Source: Methanopyrus sp. SNP6 (GTDB lineage Archaea > JAADCQ01 > Methanopyri > Methanopyrales > Methanopyraceae). Taken from it: DNA of 64,000 bases. The DNA lies in assembly GCF_002201895.1 (NCBI RefSeq), contig NZ_CP019436.1, positions 1,153,867 through 1,217,866 on the forward strand, given 5' to 3'. The translations under genes and the position numbers were made by a program. Below the pieces are notes generated by a model. It ran no database searches, was not told the DNA's origin, and worked only from the letters and a program-made list of their open reading frames with translations. This document shows, in pieces, positions 35,906-45,073 of this stretch; within the stretch, counting starts at the first letter, position 1, and each line of letters opens with the position of its first letter.

Positions 35906-36479
35906 CAGGGAGTTGGGCCGCCAGCTTATCCACGCTACGTTCGGTCTTCTGTTCCTCGTCCCCCTTCACATGCTCGGAGTGTACGAGTTCGCCTTACTAC
36001 TACTCTCAGATCTCATCGCTGGTATATCCGTATCCTTAGCGTTAAGGCGCGGCTTTCACGTTCCAATAGCGAAAGAACTCGTAGACGCCTTCGAACGGCC
36101 CGACGAGATGCACATACCCGGTCAAGGTACGCTCCACTTCGTGATGGGTCTCTTCCTGGCGACAATCATCTGTCCCTATACAAAGGTCCTCGACGTTACG
36201 ATCATCGTCCTATCCGTCGGGGACAGTGCCTCCACGATCGCGGGCAAGGCCATCGGGCGTACCCCTATACCTTACAGTCCCAGGAAGACCGTGGAGGGCA
36301 GCCTCGTGGGTTTCACCACCGCCGCCTTAGCCTCACTGGCTTGGACCGGGGATGTGGTGATCTCTATCCTAGCGGCAGGGGTCGGAATGCTCGTCGAAAG
36401 CTTGCCCACGCTGAATGACAACGTGACGATACCGGTGGCCGTCTCTGTGGCGCTAGGTTTCTGGTGGGGACTACTGTAG
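35883..36479 (+). CDS. Polyprenol/phytol kinase-like membrane protein
   Basis: About 198 residues with six or seven helices. The N-terminus RELGRQLIHATFGLLFL and the central SVGDSASTIAGKAIGRTPI followed by KTVEGSLVGF are the conserved features of the CTP-dependent dolichol/phytol kinase family (Sec59/VTE5 like). It could phosphorylate an isoprenoid alcohol to feed lipid-carrier glycan synthesis with the adjacent glycosyltransferase. Start uncertain: TTG 35883 overlaps the preceding gene by 23 bases, TTG 35913 would avoid overlap but has no spaced ribosome-binding site. Confidence 0.78.
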   Translation: MSQECSINRELGRQLIHATFGLLFLVPLHMLGVYEFALLLLSDLIAGISVSLALRRGFHVPIAKELVDAFERPDEMHIPGQGTLHFVMGLFLATIICPYTKVLDVTIIVLSVGDSASTIAGKAIGRTPIPYSPRKTVEGSLVGFTTAALASLAWTGDVVISILAAGVGMLVESLPTLNDNVTIPVAVSVALGFWWGLL

Positions 36480-36480
36480 A

Positions 36481-37413
36481 TTGCGCTGGAACATGGCAGT
36501 AGGGATCACCGCTCTAACTCTTATTCTCCTCGCCACCGCGCTAGCACCATCCTACGTCCCGGCCGCGTGCCTACTGCTAGAGGGTGGAAGCCGCTCTAAA
36601 CTCATAGCTTTCCTGGGACTCCTCTCGATGCTCTCGGTAGGATCTGTAGTTGTAAGAAAGCGTCCCGATCCACTTGTCACGAGCCTCCTCCTCTTGGCAC
36701 TCCCCTTCATCTCGAACTTGCTCCATTGCGTCGCCGCTAAGTCGATCGGTGTGCCGCCAGGCTCGGAGTTTTTCGTGTTCAACGGCCGAGTACTCGAAGG
36801 AGACTCGCCCCTCCACACCCATCTGGGCAAAGCAGCGCTTACCTGGGCGCTCGAACATGTCTGTAGGATCCCCCTGTACATTCACTGTGGCATGTCACTG
36901 GTGGAGACGTACCCTACCTATGTCCTCGCCGCCGAATTCGTGGTAGTGTCTCTCTCGATTCTGTTAGGTGTGTTTAACACCAGAGACCCTCTGTCTTGCC
37001 TGGCTTCCTCTCTGTTAGTCTTGAGTTCTATCGACGGCGGGGCATTTTCTCTTCCGTACGTCCATGGTAGCTGGATGTTGGCGTTGAGATACGTACGTGA
37101 ACCTGAATTGATGATCGTGCTTCTATGGTTCGCTGTACTGTCCCCGTACTGCAAACTGGTCTTGGGAACTCTCCTGACCCACACGTATTACGGGGATCGG
37201 TGGGATTACGTTCGCCTCCAGGTACTCTCGGGCTCGCTCGACGGGCCGTTGAAGTCGCTAGGAGGTGTTCGATGCGACGGGTACTACATACTCCCGGTGA
37301 GGAGTTGTGCGGAGTGGAAAGAATTCCTCCGAGACCTCGAGGATTCACTTCTGAGGTCGAATGTCCGATGGGTCGCCTTCTGCACGTTTCCTAACATGGC
37401 TATATACGTTTAA
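36481..37413 (+). CDS. Uncharacterised membrane protein
   Basis: A 310-residue protein with about seven or eight hydrophobic helices, ending in a soluble 70-residue tail (WKEFLRDLEDSLLRSNVRW). No family recognised. It begins two bases after the kinase-like gene (TTG 36481, GGTGGGGA upstream; ATG 36493 alternative), so it likely works in the same envelope pathway. Confidence 0.7.
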   Translation: MRWNMAVGITALTLILLATALAPSYVPAACLLLEGGSRSKLIAFLGLLSMLSVGSVVVRKRPDPLVTSLLLLALPFISNLLHCVAAKSIGVPPGSEFFVFNGRVLEGDSPLHTHLGKAALTWALEHVCRIPLYIHCGMSLVETYPTYVLAAEFVVVSLSILLGVFNTRDPLSCLASSLLVLSSIDGGAFSLPYVHGSWMLALRYVREPELMIVLLWFAVLSPYCKLVLGTLLTHTYYGDRWDYVRLQVLSGSLDGPLKSLGGVRCDGYYILPVRSCAEWKEFLRDLEDSLLRSNVRWVAFCTFPNMAIYV

Positions 37414-37866
37414 CTAGTTAACTAGTCTATCTCGTAGCATCTTCTCCAAAATCGACTTAGTGTTCAACCTTAGAGCTTTCTGTAGGAGCGACGAGGCCTC
37501 CTGAACGTAACTTTCGAGGAGTTTCTCGTGCCTCTCCTCCAGGTCATTCACTTTGCTCTCGAGCTCTTCGGTTTCAGAGCTTAGCTTCGAGCGTGCCTCT
37601 TTCAACCTACTGCGTAGCTGTTCGATCTCATCACGCAGTTCTCGGAGCTCTTCCCTGACGCCCTTCTCGCGGTCAAGCGTCTTTAGTACAAGTTCAACGT
37701 CGAAATCCGCCTGAACCAGTTTGGTGAGCACGCGGTCGTACTCGTCCTCTGGAAGTTCTTCCCTTAGTCGCTCGGTCAAATCCTCGAGGAACTTCTCAAG
37801 GCGCCGTGCGGTCTCCGGATCTAGATCTCGAAGGATCTCGCCTAAAGGCGCTGTATACGCCTTCAA
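37414..37866 (-). CDS. Coiled-coil protein
   Basis: A 150-residue, strongly charged protein with a long heptad region (about 70-130: REELRELRDEIEQLRSRLKE, then ETEELESKVNDLEERHEKLLE). The N-terminal 60 residues form a helical domain (LEKFLEDLTERLREELP). No catalytic motif. TTG 37866 overlaps the stop of the radical SAM gene upstream by four bases, so it is co-expressed with it and may be its structural partner; that pairing is inferred. Confidence 0.75.
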   Translation of the reverse strand: MKAYTAPLGEILRDLDPETARRLEKFLEDLTERLREELPEDEYDRVLTKLVQADFDVELVLKTLDREKGVREELRELRDEIEQLRSRLKEARSKLSSETEELESKVNDLEERHEKLLESYVQEASSLLQKALRLNTKSILEKMLRDRLVN

Positions 37867-39074
37867 CTCCCGTCCCCTTCGAGTTCGTCAATGCGGACCG
37901 GCAACGTAGCGTCTGGTGGAATCTTGCGGATGTACCTCCGCCTGACCTCCGGATCCTGCATCCTGCAATGAGGTCTCCACCTCCCCCACTCTGGGTGTGA
38001 AGTAATTCGCTTCCACGCCGCCTTTAGTCCATCCTCGCGGATGTTTCCGAAGGAAATCGGAGTGAAGTCACACGGTGTGACTTCTCCGTCGTTAGTCACG
38101 TGGCACTGCACGTACCCGGCGAAGCACCCGGCTCCGTGCTCGCTGTTCACGTAAGACATCGTGGAGACCCGTGGTCCACTCCTCTTTTCGCGGTTCCACT
38201 TGAGATGGAGGTTAATGAGATCTTCCCGGTGCTCGTCCGATAGCATCACACTCTCCTCGTGAAGCAGCCGGCCGGTCGGTACGGCATCGAAAATCGTAAC
38301 CTCGTGCGCTCCCAGGTCGGCGGCGAGACGGACCACGTCCTCCACCTTGCCAGTCTCCACGGTTTCCTGTGTCGCATAAGTCGAAACTCCGACTAGTAGC
38401 CCCACATCGAGAGCGGCTTTGATACCACTTATACACCGCTCGAAGAGTCCGGGGACACCCCTAAGTTCGTCGTGCTCCTCGGGATCCGGACTGTCGATAC
38501 TGACGTGTATTGCGTACAACCCGGCTTCTTTTAGCTCCTCCACTCGGTCTTCCAGAGTGTACCCAGATGTGAACGCCGTGGCGACAGCTCGGTTGCCGTC
38601 CACGGCTCGAATGAGTTCGGGTAAATCCTCTCTGAAGAGCGGATCTCCCCCGGTGAAAGTCACGTTGTAGGTGCCGAGGTCGAGCGCATCCTGAATCGCT
38701 CGTTGCCAGTCCTCTGTTGAGAGTTCTGTAGGTTTCCGTCTGTCGGCACTACAATGCACGCAGTTACATGGACATTTACGGGTCACGGCCATGGTGACGG
38801 CTTCTGGAACGCGACGGCCCAGGACTTCAGACTTCAGCCTCGCCCGGAGGACACGCGTGAACGCCCGACTGGGGAACGGTGGTAGATACAGTGAGAACAC
38901 AATCCTGTCCTCGAGGACGGCCGCCGGCTTCTCCTCCTCTAGGTGTTTGAACAACTTCTTGAGTGGTCTTAGGAGTGAAGCGAGCTTACCTTCCATTTCG
39001 AATCTAACACTGCCTTGTTCCACCCTAGCTTTGACCCGGATCCCAGGCTTCTCGAGTACCGTAATGGCTGTCAA
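37863..39074 (-). CDS. Radical SAM protein with C-terminal auxiliary-cluster-like cysteines
   Basis: A 403-residue protein. The cluster motif CPCNCVHC lies near residue 101 and TGGDPLFRED near 142. After the radical SAM barrel come several cysteines (GAGCFAGYVQCHVTNDGEVTP then CDF, and a final HCRMQDP) arranged like a SPASM/twitch auxiliary cluster. Such enzymes often modify peptides or make cofactors; substrate unknown. The N-terminal 85 residues form an extra beta-rich domain. TTG 39074 is used. The coiled-coil gene downstream is coupled to it, and a site-2 protease lies upstream. Confidence 0.87.
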   Translation of the reverse strand: MTAITVLEKPGIRVKARVEQGSVRFEMEGKLASLLRPLKKLFKHLEEEKPAAVLEDRIVFSLYLPPFPSRAFTRVLRARLKSEVLGRRVPEAVTMAVTRKCPCNCVHCSADRRKPTELSTEDWQRAIQDALDLGTYNVTFTGGDPLFREDLPELIRAVDGNRAVATAFTSGYTLEDRVEELKEAGLYAIHVSIDSPDPEEHDELRGVPGLFERCISGIKAALDVGLLVGVSTYATQETVETGKVEDVVRLAADLGAHEVTIFDAVPTGRLLHEESVMLSDEHREDLINLHLKWNREKRSGPRVSTMSYVNSEHGAGCFAGYVQCHVTNDGEVTPCDFTPISFGNIREDGLKAAWKRITSHPEWGRWRPHCRMQDPEVRRRYIRKIPPDATLPVRIDELEGDGS

Positions 39075-39080
39075 AGGCTG

Positions 39081-40145
39081 TTACGTCCCCAGTACTTGAT
39101 AAGGTACTCTCAAGTTGAGTACGAGGAGGATCAGTGCAACTATGGAGACTGTGGTCGAAAGACGGGAAGCTAAAGGCGGATCCATCACCTCACGAAACAC
39201 CTCGTGAACTATCCGTCCACCGTCTAATGGTTTGACGGGGAGCAGGTTAGCGACACCGACGCCCAGTGATAGCGTCCCCAACATGTTCAGGAACATCACG
39301 AGCGTCACCATTACCTCGGAGATGAAGTACCCTCCGAAGTTCGGTATGACGTAAACGCCGAGCACCGGCCGGCCTCGATGCTCGTGTACCTCCACCGACT
39401 TGGTTCCTGAATCCGTGACCACCTGAACCACGTTACCGGGCTTATGGTTTGCCAATGCCCGTCGGAGGTCGACGATGGTTTTAACCGGTTGTCCGTCGAC
39501 TTCTCTGATTATCTCTCCTGCATGCAGTGGTACGTCCTTGAACATCTTACCGTGGACCACAACACCCGACGTCACGTGTCCCGGTATCGTGCTTAAGCCG
39601 AGTACGGCCCCCATAGCGATGAACGATGTAAGCACGTTGAACGCCGGTCCGGCACTGAGGACCTCTATTCGCCGCCTCAGTGGGGCGCATCGGAACTCTT
39701 CCTCTTCGAGTTCTACGAAGGCACCCGGGAGAACGACCACCAGGAAGAAACCTATTCTCTTGATCCGGATCCCTGAGAGTCGCGCGGCGACTGCGTGACC
39801 GAGCTCGTGGACTGTCAGGATGACCGCCAACGATGCCAGGCCCGAGATGAGTGGTAAGGTGATCCCCGGAAGGAGTACGGTGAATCCGCCAGAACCTTCC
39901 GAGGCTCCCTTTACGAGCGTATATATTGCGAACGTTAAGCCCGCGAAACCCAGGATCGGGGATGCGCGTACCGAAACTTTCAGAACGGGGCCCAAGAGCG
40001 TATGTTCCAGCCAACGATCCATGAAATCGACGCTCTGAGTCGCACGGTAGAGGATACCGTAGCGGAACTTCATTCCCGCTGCCCGTCCCAGGATCATTGA
40101 GGCTAGGATGATTGTGAGTGTGATCGCGACCGTTTCAGCTTCCAA
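39081..40145 (-). CDS. Site-2 protease family membrane metalloprotease with PDZ domain
   Basis: A 354-residue intramembrane protease. The zinc motif HELGH lies in a helix near residue 115 and the third ligand in NLLPVKPLDGGR near 300; between them (about 190-255) lies a PDZ domain (GEIIREVDGQPV). These enzymes cut transmembrane regulators. TTG 40145, with GGGGGAT 7 bases upstream, is the start. It is six bases upstream of the radical SAM gene on the same strand. Confidence 0.92.
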   Translation of the reverse strand: MEAETVAITLTIILASMILGRAAGMKFRYGILYRATQSVDFMDRWLEHTLLGPVLKVSVRASPILGFAGLTFAIYTLVKGASEGSGGFTVLLPGITLPLISGLASLAVILTVHELGHAVAARLSGIRIKRIGFFLVVVLPGAFVELEEEEFRCAPLRRRIEVLSAGPAFNVLTSFIAMGAVLGLSTIPGHVTSGVVVHGKMFKDVPLHAGEIIREVDGQPVKTIVDLRRALANHKPGNVVQVVTDSGTKSVEVHEHRGRPVLGVYVIPNFGGYFISEVMVTLVMFLNMLGTLSLGVGVANLLPVKPLDGGRIVHEVFREVMDPPLASRLSTTVSIVALILLVLNLRVPYQVLGT

Positions 40146-40170
40146 TGGAATCCCCCGGTGTGAGTGAACT

Positions 40171-40854
40171 TTGAGGGAAGTGAGGTATACGGAAGAGCAT
40201 TGGGAGTTGCTACGCGCGCTCAGGGATCGAGCCAGAAGGGTCGTGGAAACTCTATCACAGCTGGGGTTGGAAGGTTGGGTACATGGAAGTGTTGCCCGCG
40301 GCGACGTGAGACCTGGTAGCGATGTGGACGTGTTCGTACCGACTCTTGTCTCACCTCACGTAGTCGACGCGTTCATGGACACGGCACCGTTCGAGGTGGT
40401 TGGAGTTACCGCGGTACTACCAACACCCCGGGACTGTGTCCGTATCAAGGTCGCGATGGAGGAAGACATTGAAGTGACATTCCCCATCACGCCGCCGACG
40501 GACCGTGAACTAGAGTTTTTCGACTTTTCGGGAAAGCTCACCCCCGACTCGCTGAAGCTGGACGAACGGGTTCCAGGCGTGGATAAGCGACTGAGGATGA
40601 TCGAGCCCGAACCCTGGGGTCATGTGGAGTACTCGATCCTAGGCCGCGAGGGAGAGGCTGCTACGAAACTCGGGGTGAGCACGCAGCTGGTTCACGAGAG
40701 GATTCGCGCCTTGACGCGCAGGGATAAAGTAGGGGTACAGGGGGTGCACGCGAAGGTCGAAGGTCGACCGGGAGAGCCAGTCATCGAACTCCTTCGAGAG
40801 CTCGGAAGGCGTAACCCGAAGGCGGCCGAGAAGCTATCCGAACTCGGGGTGTAA
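40171..40854 (+). CDS. Nucleotidyltransferase-domain protein
   Basis: A 227-residue protein. The N-terminal minimal nucleotidyltransferase fold has GSVARGDVRPGSDVDVFV (about 39-56, with the two catalytic aspartates). The C-terminal third looks like a helix-turn-helix (ATKLGVSTQLVHERIRALTRRDKVG). The combination suggests an archaeal regulator or nucleotidylyl-modifying enzyme; target unknown. TTG 40171 is the start. It diverges from the protease and precedes the tRNA-binding gene by four bases. Confidence 0.82.
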   Translation: MREVRYTEEHWELLRALRDRARRVVETLSQLGLEGWVHGSVARGDVRPGSDVDVFVPTLVSPHVVDAFMDTAPFEVVGVTAVLPTPRDCVRIKVAMEEDIEVTFPITPPTDRELEFFDFSGKLTPDSLKLDERVPGVDKRLRMIEPEPWGHVEYSILGREGEAATKLGVSTQLVHERIRALTRRDKVGVQGVHAKVEGRPGEPVIELLRELGRRNPKAAEKLSELGV

Positions 40855-40858
40855 GCCG

Positions 40859-41482
40859 TTGACGAAGCCCGTCGAGCCGGACGACCCTAGGATACGACTG
40901 CTCCTGGCGTACGTGAACCGAGTGAAGGAACGTGCCGCTTCCGGCGGCTACAGCGGTGTCAATCGACGACGGTTCACGGAAGTTCTGCGATCCATAGAGT
41001 CGACGCTCCAGGAGCTCAGGTACTCGTACTTGCCGCCGGAGGACGTCTCGGAGAGGCTGAAAGACTCACTGCCCGACCTGAAGGACGTCGTCGATTCGGA
41101 GGAACCCGAGCTCAGATGGCTCGTTGAGTACTTGGAGCACGTCGATGAAGTCTTCGAACGCGAGATAAGGGACGAGTCCGACGCCGTACTGTGCGTGGTC
41201 GGTGAAGTCGGAAACGTCCGAGAACACCCGGACGCGGACAACCTCTACATCACGGTGGTAAACACGGGCCGGTTCGGCAAGCGTACCGTCGTTACGAACC
41301 TTACCGACGTGGAGGAGGGCGACTCTATGTCCGTTGCTTTGCTCCCACCTAGGGAGTTCTCCGGAGTTGTCAGTGAGGGGATGTTCTGCGGGGAAGCCGA
41401 TGGAGAGCCGGGGGAAATCATAGAACCACCCAAGCGCGGTGAGGTGCGGAGTATCGTATTGGAATGGATAGAAGGGGTATGA
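40859..41482 (+). CDS. tRNA-binding (EMAPII/Trbp111-like) OB-fold protein
   Basis: A 207-residue protein. The C-terminal half (about 105-205) matches the tRNA-binding OB domain: VGEVGNVREHPDADNLYITVVNTG, VTNL and SEGMFCGEADGEPGEI. The N-terminal 95 residues are helical and acidic, with no relation I recognise. It may hold tRNA for synthetases or modification enzymes. TTG 40859 is used. It ends in an ATGA overlap with the next gene. Confidence 0.85.
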   Translation: MTKPVEPDDPRIRLLLAYVNRVKERAASGGYSGVNRRRFTEVLRSIESTLQELRYSYLPPEDVSERLKDSLPDLKDVVDSEEPELRWLVEYLEHVDEVFEREIRDESDAVLCVVGEVGNVREHPDADNLYITVVNTGRFGKRTVVTNLTDVEEGDSMSVALLPPREFSGVVSEGMFCGEADGEPGEIIEPPKRGEVRSIVLEWIEGV

Positions 41483-41901
41483 GGACTATGGTTAGCACTG
41501 ACGACCTCACGTACCGCGAGAAGCTGGTACTATTGGCGCTATACGAGGAATTCGACGGTGGTCCCGCTGGAGTGAAGAAACTGGCTCCGGTCGTACACAT
41601 GGACAAGACAAAGGTCTCTAGAGCCCTGAACGCGCTCGAAGAGAAGGGACTCGTGGAGTTCGAGCACATGGAAGGACGTCGCCTTACCGAGGAGGGCGAG
41701 GAAATCGCCGAGAAGATCGCAAAAGATATGGAACTACCGGAGGATGAAGGTCCTTACCAGTGCTCCGACTGCGGCAGGAAATACAAGCATCTACGACTTA
41801 AGTGCGCAGTATGTGGCGGCGAAATCGAAGTGAACAAGGACCACCCAGATGCGGCTAAAGCCGAGTGGAACCTGGAGCGTGCGAGGATGGGCTACCTGTA
41901 G
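41479..41901 (+). CDS. Winged-helix protein with C-terminal zinc ribbon
   Basis: A 140-residue protein. Residues 8-75 form a MarR-like winged helix (KLAPVVHMDKTKVSRALNAL, then a wing ending LTEEGEEIAE). Residues 93-120 carry CSDCGRKYKHLRLKCAVCGG, a zinc ribbon. Probably a transcription regulator. ATG 41479 overlaps the previous stop (ATGA), supporting translational coupling; ATG 41488 is also possible. The 3' end overlaps the convergent hypothetical gene by 47 bases. Confidence 0.83.
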   Translation: MRTMVSTDDLTYREKLVLLALYEEFDGGPAGVKKLAPVVHMDKTKVSRALNALEEKGLVEFEHMEGRRLTEEGEEIAEKIAKDMELPEDEGPYQCSDCGRKYKHLRLKCAVCGGEIEVNKDHPDAAKAEWNLERARMGYL

Positions 41902-42268
41902 AGTTCTTGCGACGAAACGTCAAAACCCTTCTGTTCTTTTCCCATGACACGTGTACTTCTCCAGAGTCAGCGAACTGAATGACAACAATTTCTCGTCTCT
42001 TCACGTCATCCCGAGCGTTCACCGTAGTAACTTCGGCACGGACGTACGTCACGTTACCCGCCTCATCCTCGAACAACGGTCGAATTCCCACGACAAGTTC
42101 CCCTTCCTCCCTCGCCAAGATGGAGTTGGCGTAGTATACTAGGGGACGATACTGCTCCCACTCCTTGTTATAAACCGTGATCTCCTCAGATCCCACGCCC
42201 ATCGCCTGGAGAATCCTCGTCAGCACGAGATCGGCCCCCGAAGTTACCGGCGGGAAAGGCGTCGACAC
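41855..42268 (-). CDS. Uncharacterised 137-residue protein
   Basis: No family recognised. The central part (residues 20-110) reads as a compact alpha-beta domain (VYNKEWEQYRPLVYYANSIL, GIRPLFEDEAGNVTYVRAEV). The last 20 residues are serine-rich and lie within the overlap with the neighbouring gene. GTG 42268 follows GGAG with 6-base spacing. It diverges from lysK. Confidence 0.65.
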   Translation of the reverse strand: MSTPFPPVTSGADLVLTRILQAMGVGSEEITVYNKEWEQYRPLVYYANSILAREEGELVVGIRPLFEDEAGNVTYVRAEVTTVNARDDVKRREIVVIQFADSGEVHVSWEKNRRVLTFRRKNSTGSPSSHAPGSTRL

Positions 42269-42323
42269 ACCCGCTCCGTTATTTATCGACCTCGAGTGAA
42301 CAAGCCCACTGGGGAGCTGTCGC

Positions 42324-43991
42324 TTGACTAAGGAACACTGGTCGGAGATTAAGGCGCGGGAAGTTATCGAGCACTGTCAGGAGCACGCTGACGAACTCCA
42401 AGACGAGATAGTCGTGGCCAGCGGGGCTTCGACATCCGGACGTCTTCATGTGGGAAATGCCCGAGACGTTCTCACCGCAGACGCCGTGGCCCGAGTCCTG
42501 CGAGAGCGTTACCATGAAGATGTTCGGGTCGTATGGGTTTCCGACGATGTGGATCCTCTACGTCGCATCCCACGTGACCTCGACGGTAAACTCTCGGAGG
42601 ATTATCTCGGTATGCCATACAAGGCAATTCCAGTCGGCGACGAACCCTATTCCGACCGCTGGGCTCGTAACTTCGTGGAGGAGCTTCGTGAGTTCGGTGT
42701 GGAGGTTGATTGGATATCGTCGGCTGAACTGTACACAGACAGTAGCTTCGCAAAGCTGGTCCGAGAGGTCGTGAACGATTACTATGGCGGCGGTAGGAGG
42801 CTCGCGAGCGTTCTCGAACGTTTCGGACTGGAGGATGCGCGGGTCTACATGCCAGTCTGCGAGGAGTGCGGTCGCATCGCTACCACTAGGGTGGTCGACG
42901 TAGACGGTTGGCGCGTCGAATACGTCTGCGAAGGGCAACATGAGATAGGGGACGCCGTTCTGGAGGGATGTGGACACCGTGGAGAGCTCGACCTTAAGGA
43001 GCCGATCGAGGTCAACGGGTTTGAGATCCCACCGGGCAAGCTCGGATGGAGGATCGAGTGGCCGACCCGCTGGGTTTACCTGGGTGTCGCCTGTGAACCC
43101 TTTGGCAAGGATCACTACGTGGCCGGAGGCTCGTACGAGGTGGGATCGGCGATCGCCGAGGAGTTCTTCGGGTTTCCAGCCCCGGTACCGGTCCCCTACG
43201 AGTGGATCACGCTCGACGGCAAGGCGATGTCCTCCTCCAAGGGGCATTACGTGACCCTGTCCGATTGGGGTGAAGTATGCCATCGCGAGGTACTCCGCTA
43301 CCTCGTCCTGCGCGGCAAACCGCTGAAACATCTCGACCTGGACTTACGGTTCGGTCTTTTGCAGGCGGTGGACGACTACGATGAGTTAGAGAAGCGGTAT
43401 TTCACCGGTGAATCCGACGAGAGGGAGCGGCGTATATATGAGCTCTCCCGAGTCGATAGGATCCCGGATGAGTGTCCACCCCACGTACCGTTCCGGTTCT
43501 GCGCCGTCGTGGCTCAGGTGGTGGGTATCGAGGACGACGTCTCGGAGGAAGAGTTCGAACGGGCGCTGGAGATATTCCGGAGGACCGGACACCTCGAATC
43601 TGAGCCAGAGGACTTCGGTCGGGAGTGGCTCCGTGAGAGACTTGAGAAGGCCTCGCGATGGGTGGATAAGTACGCCCCGGAAGAGGCCAGGTTCAGGGTC
43701 CGGGATGAACCGGAACCCGTGAAGCTGTCAGACCGGGAGCGGGAGTTCCTCGAGGACCTGGCCCGCCGGTTAGAATCGGAAACAACTAAAGAAGATCCGG
43801 AAACATTACAGCGGGCTGTGTTCGAGGCCGCCCGTACCGCCGGATTACGCCCCGCGGACGCCTTCAGAGTGTTCTACAATGTCGTGATCGGGAAGGACCG
43901 AGGTCCACGCGCTGGCACCCTCATCGCGGCCGTGGGGGTGGATCGGATTTCGAGGCTGATCCGAGGCTGCCTCGAGGCTTCCGAAGACTAG
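42324..43991 (+). CDS. lysK: Lysyl-tRNA synthetase, class I
   Basis: A 555-residue class I LysRS, the archaeal form unrelated to the bacterial class II enzyme. The HIGH-like motif is HVGN (about residue 37), the KMSKS-like motif is MSSSKG (about 298), and zinc-knuckle cysteines (CEECGR and CEGQHEIGDAVLEGCG) lie between them. It charges tRNA-Lys with lysine. TTG 42324 lies about 40 bases after an AT-rich TATA-like element (GTTATTTATCG near 42278). Confidence 0.95.
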   Translation: MTKEHWSEIKAREVIEHCQEHADELQDEIVVASGASTSGRLHVGNARDVLTADAVARVLRERYHEDVRVVWVSDDVDPLRRIPRDLDGKLSEDYLGMPYKAIPVGDEPYSDRWARNFVEELREFGVEVDWISSAELYTDSSFAKLVREVVNDYYGGGRRLASVLERFGLEDARVYMPVCEECGRIATTRVVDVDGWRVEYVCEGQHEIGDAVLEGCGHRGELDLKEPIEVNGFEIPPGKLGWRIEWPTRWVYLGVACEPFGKDHYVAGGSYEVGSAIAEEFFGFPAPVPVPYEWITLDGKAMSSSKGHYVTLSDWGEVCHREVLRYLVLRGKPLKHLDLDLRFGLLQAVDDYDELEKRYFTGESDERERRIYELSRVDRIPDECPPHVPFRFCAVVAQVVGIEDDVSEEEFERALEIFRRTGHLESEPEDFGREWLRERLEKASRWVDKYAPEEARFRVRDEPEPVKLSDREREFLEDLARRLESETTKEDPETLQRAVFEAARTAGLRPADAFRVFYNVVIGKDRGPRAGTLIAAVGVDRISRLIRGCLEASED

Positions 43992-44002
43992 ACACCGGAA
44001 AC

Positions 44003-45073
44003 GTGATCCTTGGTGCCTTCCCGGAGGGTTGTAGGCTCTGCGTGTGCGGAGCTAAGCTGGTGGTATTCGTGACCGGGGTGTGTGACTGTGGGTGTTGGTA
44101 CTGTCCTGTATCGCCGAGGAAGAAAGGGAGCGACGTTTCCTTCGCCAACGAGCGTCCGATACGGTCTGAACGTGATCTAATTGAAGAAGCGGAATTGATG
44201 AACGCTGAAGGAGCGAGTCTCACCGGTGGCGATCCGTTAATGCGTTTCGAGAGGACCGTCGACGTCATTCGCACGCTCAAAGACGAGTTCGGCGACGATT
44301 TCCACATCCACCTTTACGTACCTGCGGAGTCCGTCAGGGAAGGAGCGGTTGAAGAACTAGATGGAGCGGGACTGGACGAGCTGCGCGTGCATCCATCCTC
44401 AGACTCGATAGTCAACAGGCGTGCGGCCGAGGTCCTGGAGGACTCCGGGATGGATCTGGGGTTCGAGATGCCCGCCATCCCCGGGGAAGAAGACTGGATC
44501 CGGGAGGTGGCTAAACTAGCGGACGAGTACGGGTTCGAATTCCTCAACGTCAACGAGCTGGAATTCACCGAATCCAACGCCGAAGAGCTCAGAAGACGTG
44601 GGTTCGAGCGCGTAGATGACGATATGTCCGACGCTGTCGCCGGGAGCGAGAGGACTGCCCTCACCGCGCTGTCGGAGGTTGCTAACAACGTCGGCATCAC
44701 CCTCCATTACTGTCCTTCCGAGGTGAAGGACTCCATCCAGTTCCGGGAAAGGATCAAGAGAATGGCGAAGAACGTGGCACGTGACCACGAAGAGATCGAT
44801 GAGGAGGGACTCATAGTGAAGGGGATTTTCGAGGTGGTATCTGGCGATCCGGAGGATCTCGCCAACGTACTGATCAACATCCTCGAGGTGCCCGAAGAAT
44901 GGGTGCATGTGGATGGGAACCGAGTAGAGACGAAGCCGTTCGTCGTCGACGAGCTCGCCGACGTACTTTCGGATTTGGAGGAGGCCTCTCGATGTGAGAT
45001 CAGGGCTTGGATCATCCGTGAGTACCCGACATGGGATAGAACTGTGGTGGAACGATGGCCGGTGCGGGGGTGA
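44003..45073 (+). CDS. Radical SAM protein, archaeal family
   Basis: A 356-residue radical SAM protein. The N-terminus has an extra cysteine group (CRLCVCG, residues 10-16) before the cluster motif CDCGCWYC (27-34), then LTGGDPLMRFERT near 74. The C-terminal third (from about 215) is a separate alpha-beta domain with no recognised relation. Function unknown. GTG 44003 starts 12 bases after lysK and the stop overlaps the next gene by 19 bases. Confidence 0.82.
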   Translation: MILGAFPEGCRLCVCGAKLVVFVTGVCDCGCWYCPVSPRKKGSDVSFANERPIRSERDLIEEAELMNAEGASLTGGDPLMRFERTVDVIRTLKDEFGDDFHIHLYVPAESVREGAVEELDGAGLDELRVHPSSDSIVNRRAAEVLEDSGMDLGFEMPAIPGEEDWIREVAKLADEYGFEFLNVNELEFTESNAEELRRRGFERVDDDMSDAVAGSERTALTALSEVANNVGITLHYCPSEVKDSIQFRERIKRMAKNVARDHEEIDEEGLIVKGIFEVVSGDPEDLANVLINILEVPEEWVHVDGNRVETKPFVVDELADVLSDLEEASRCEIRAWIIREYPTWDRTVVERWPVRG

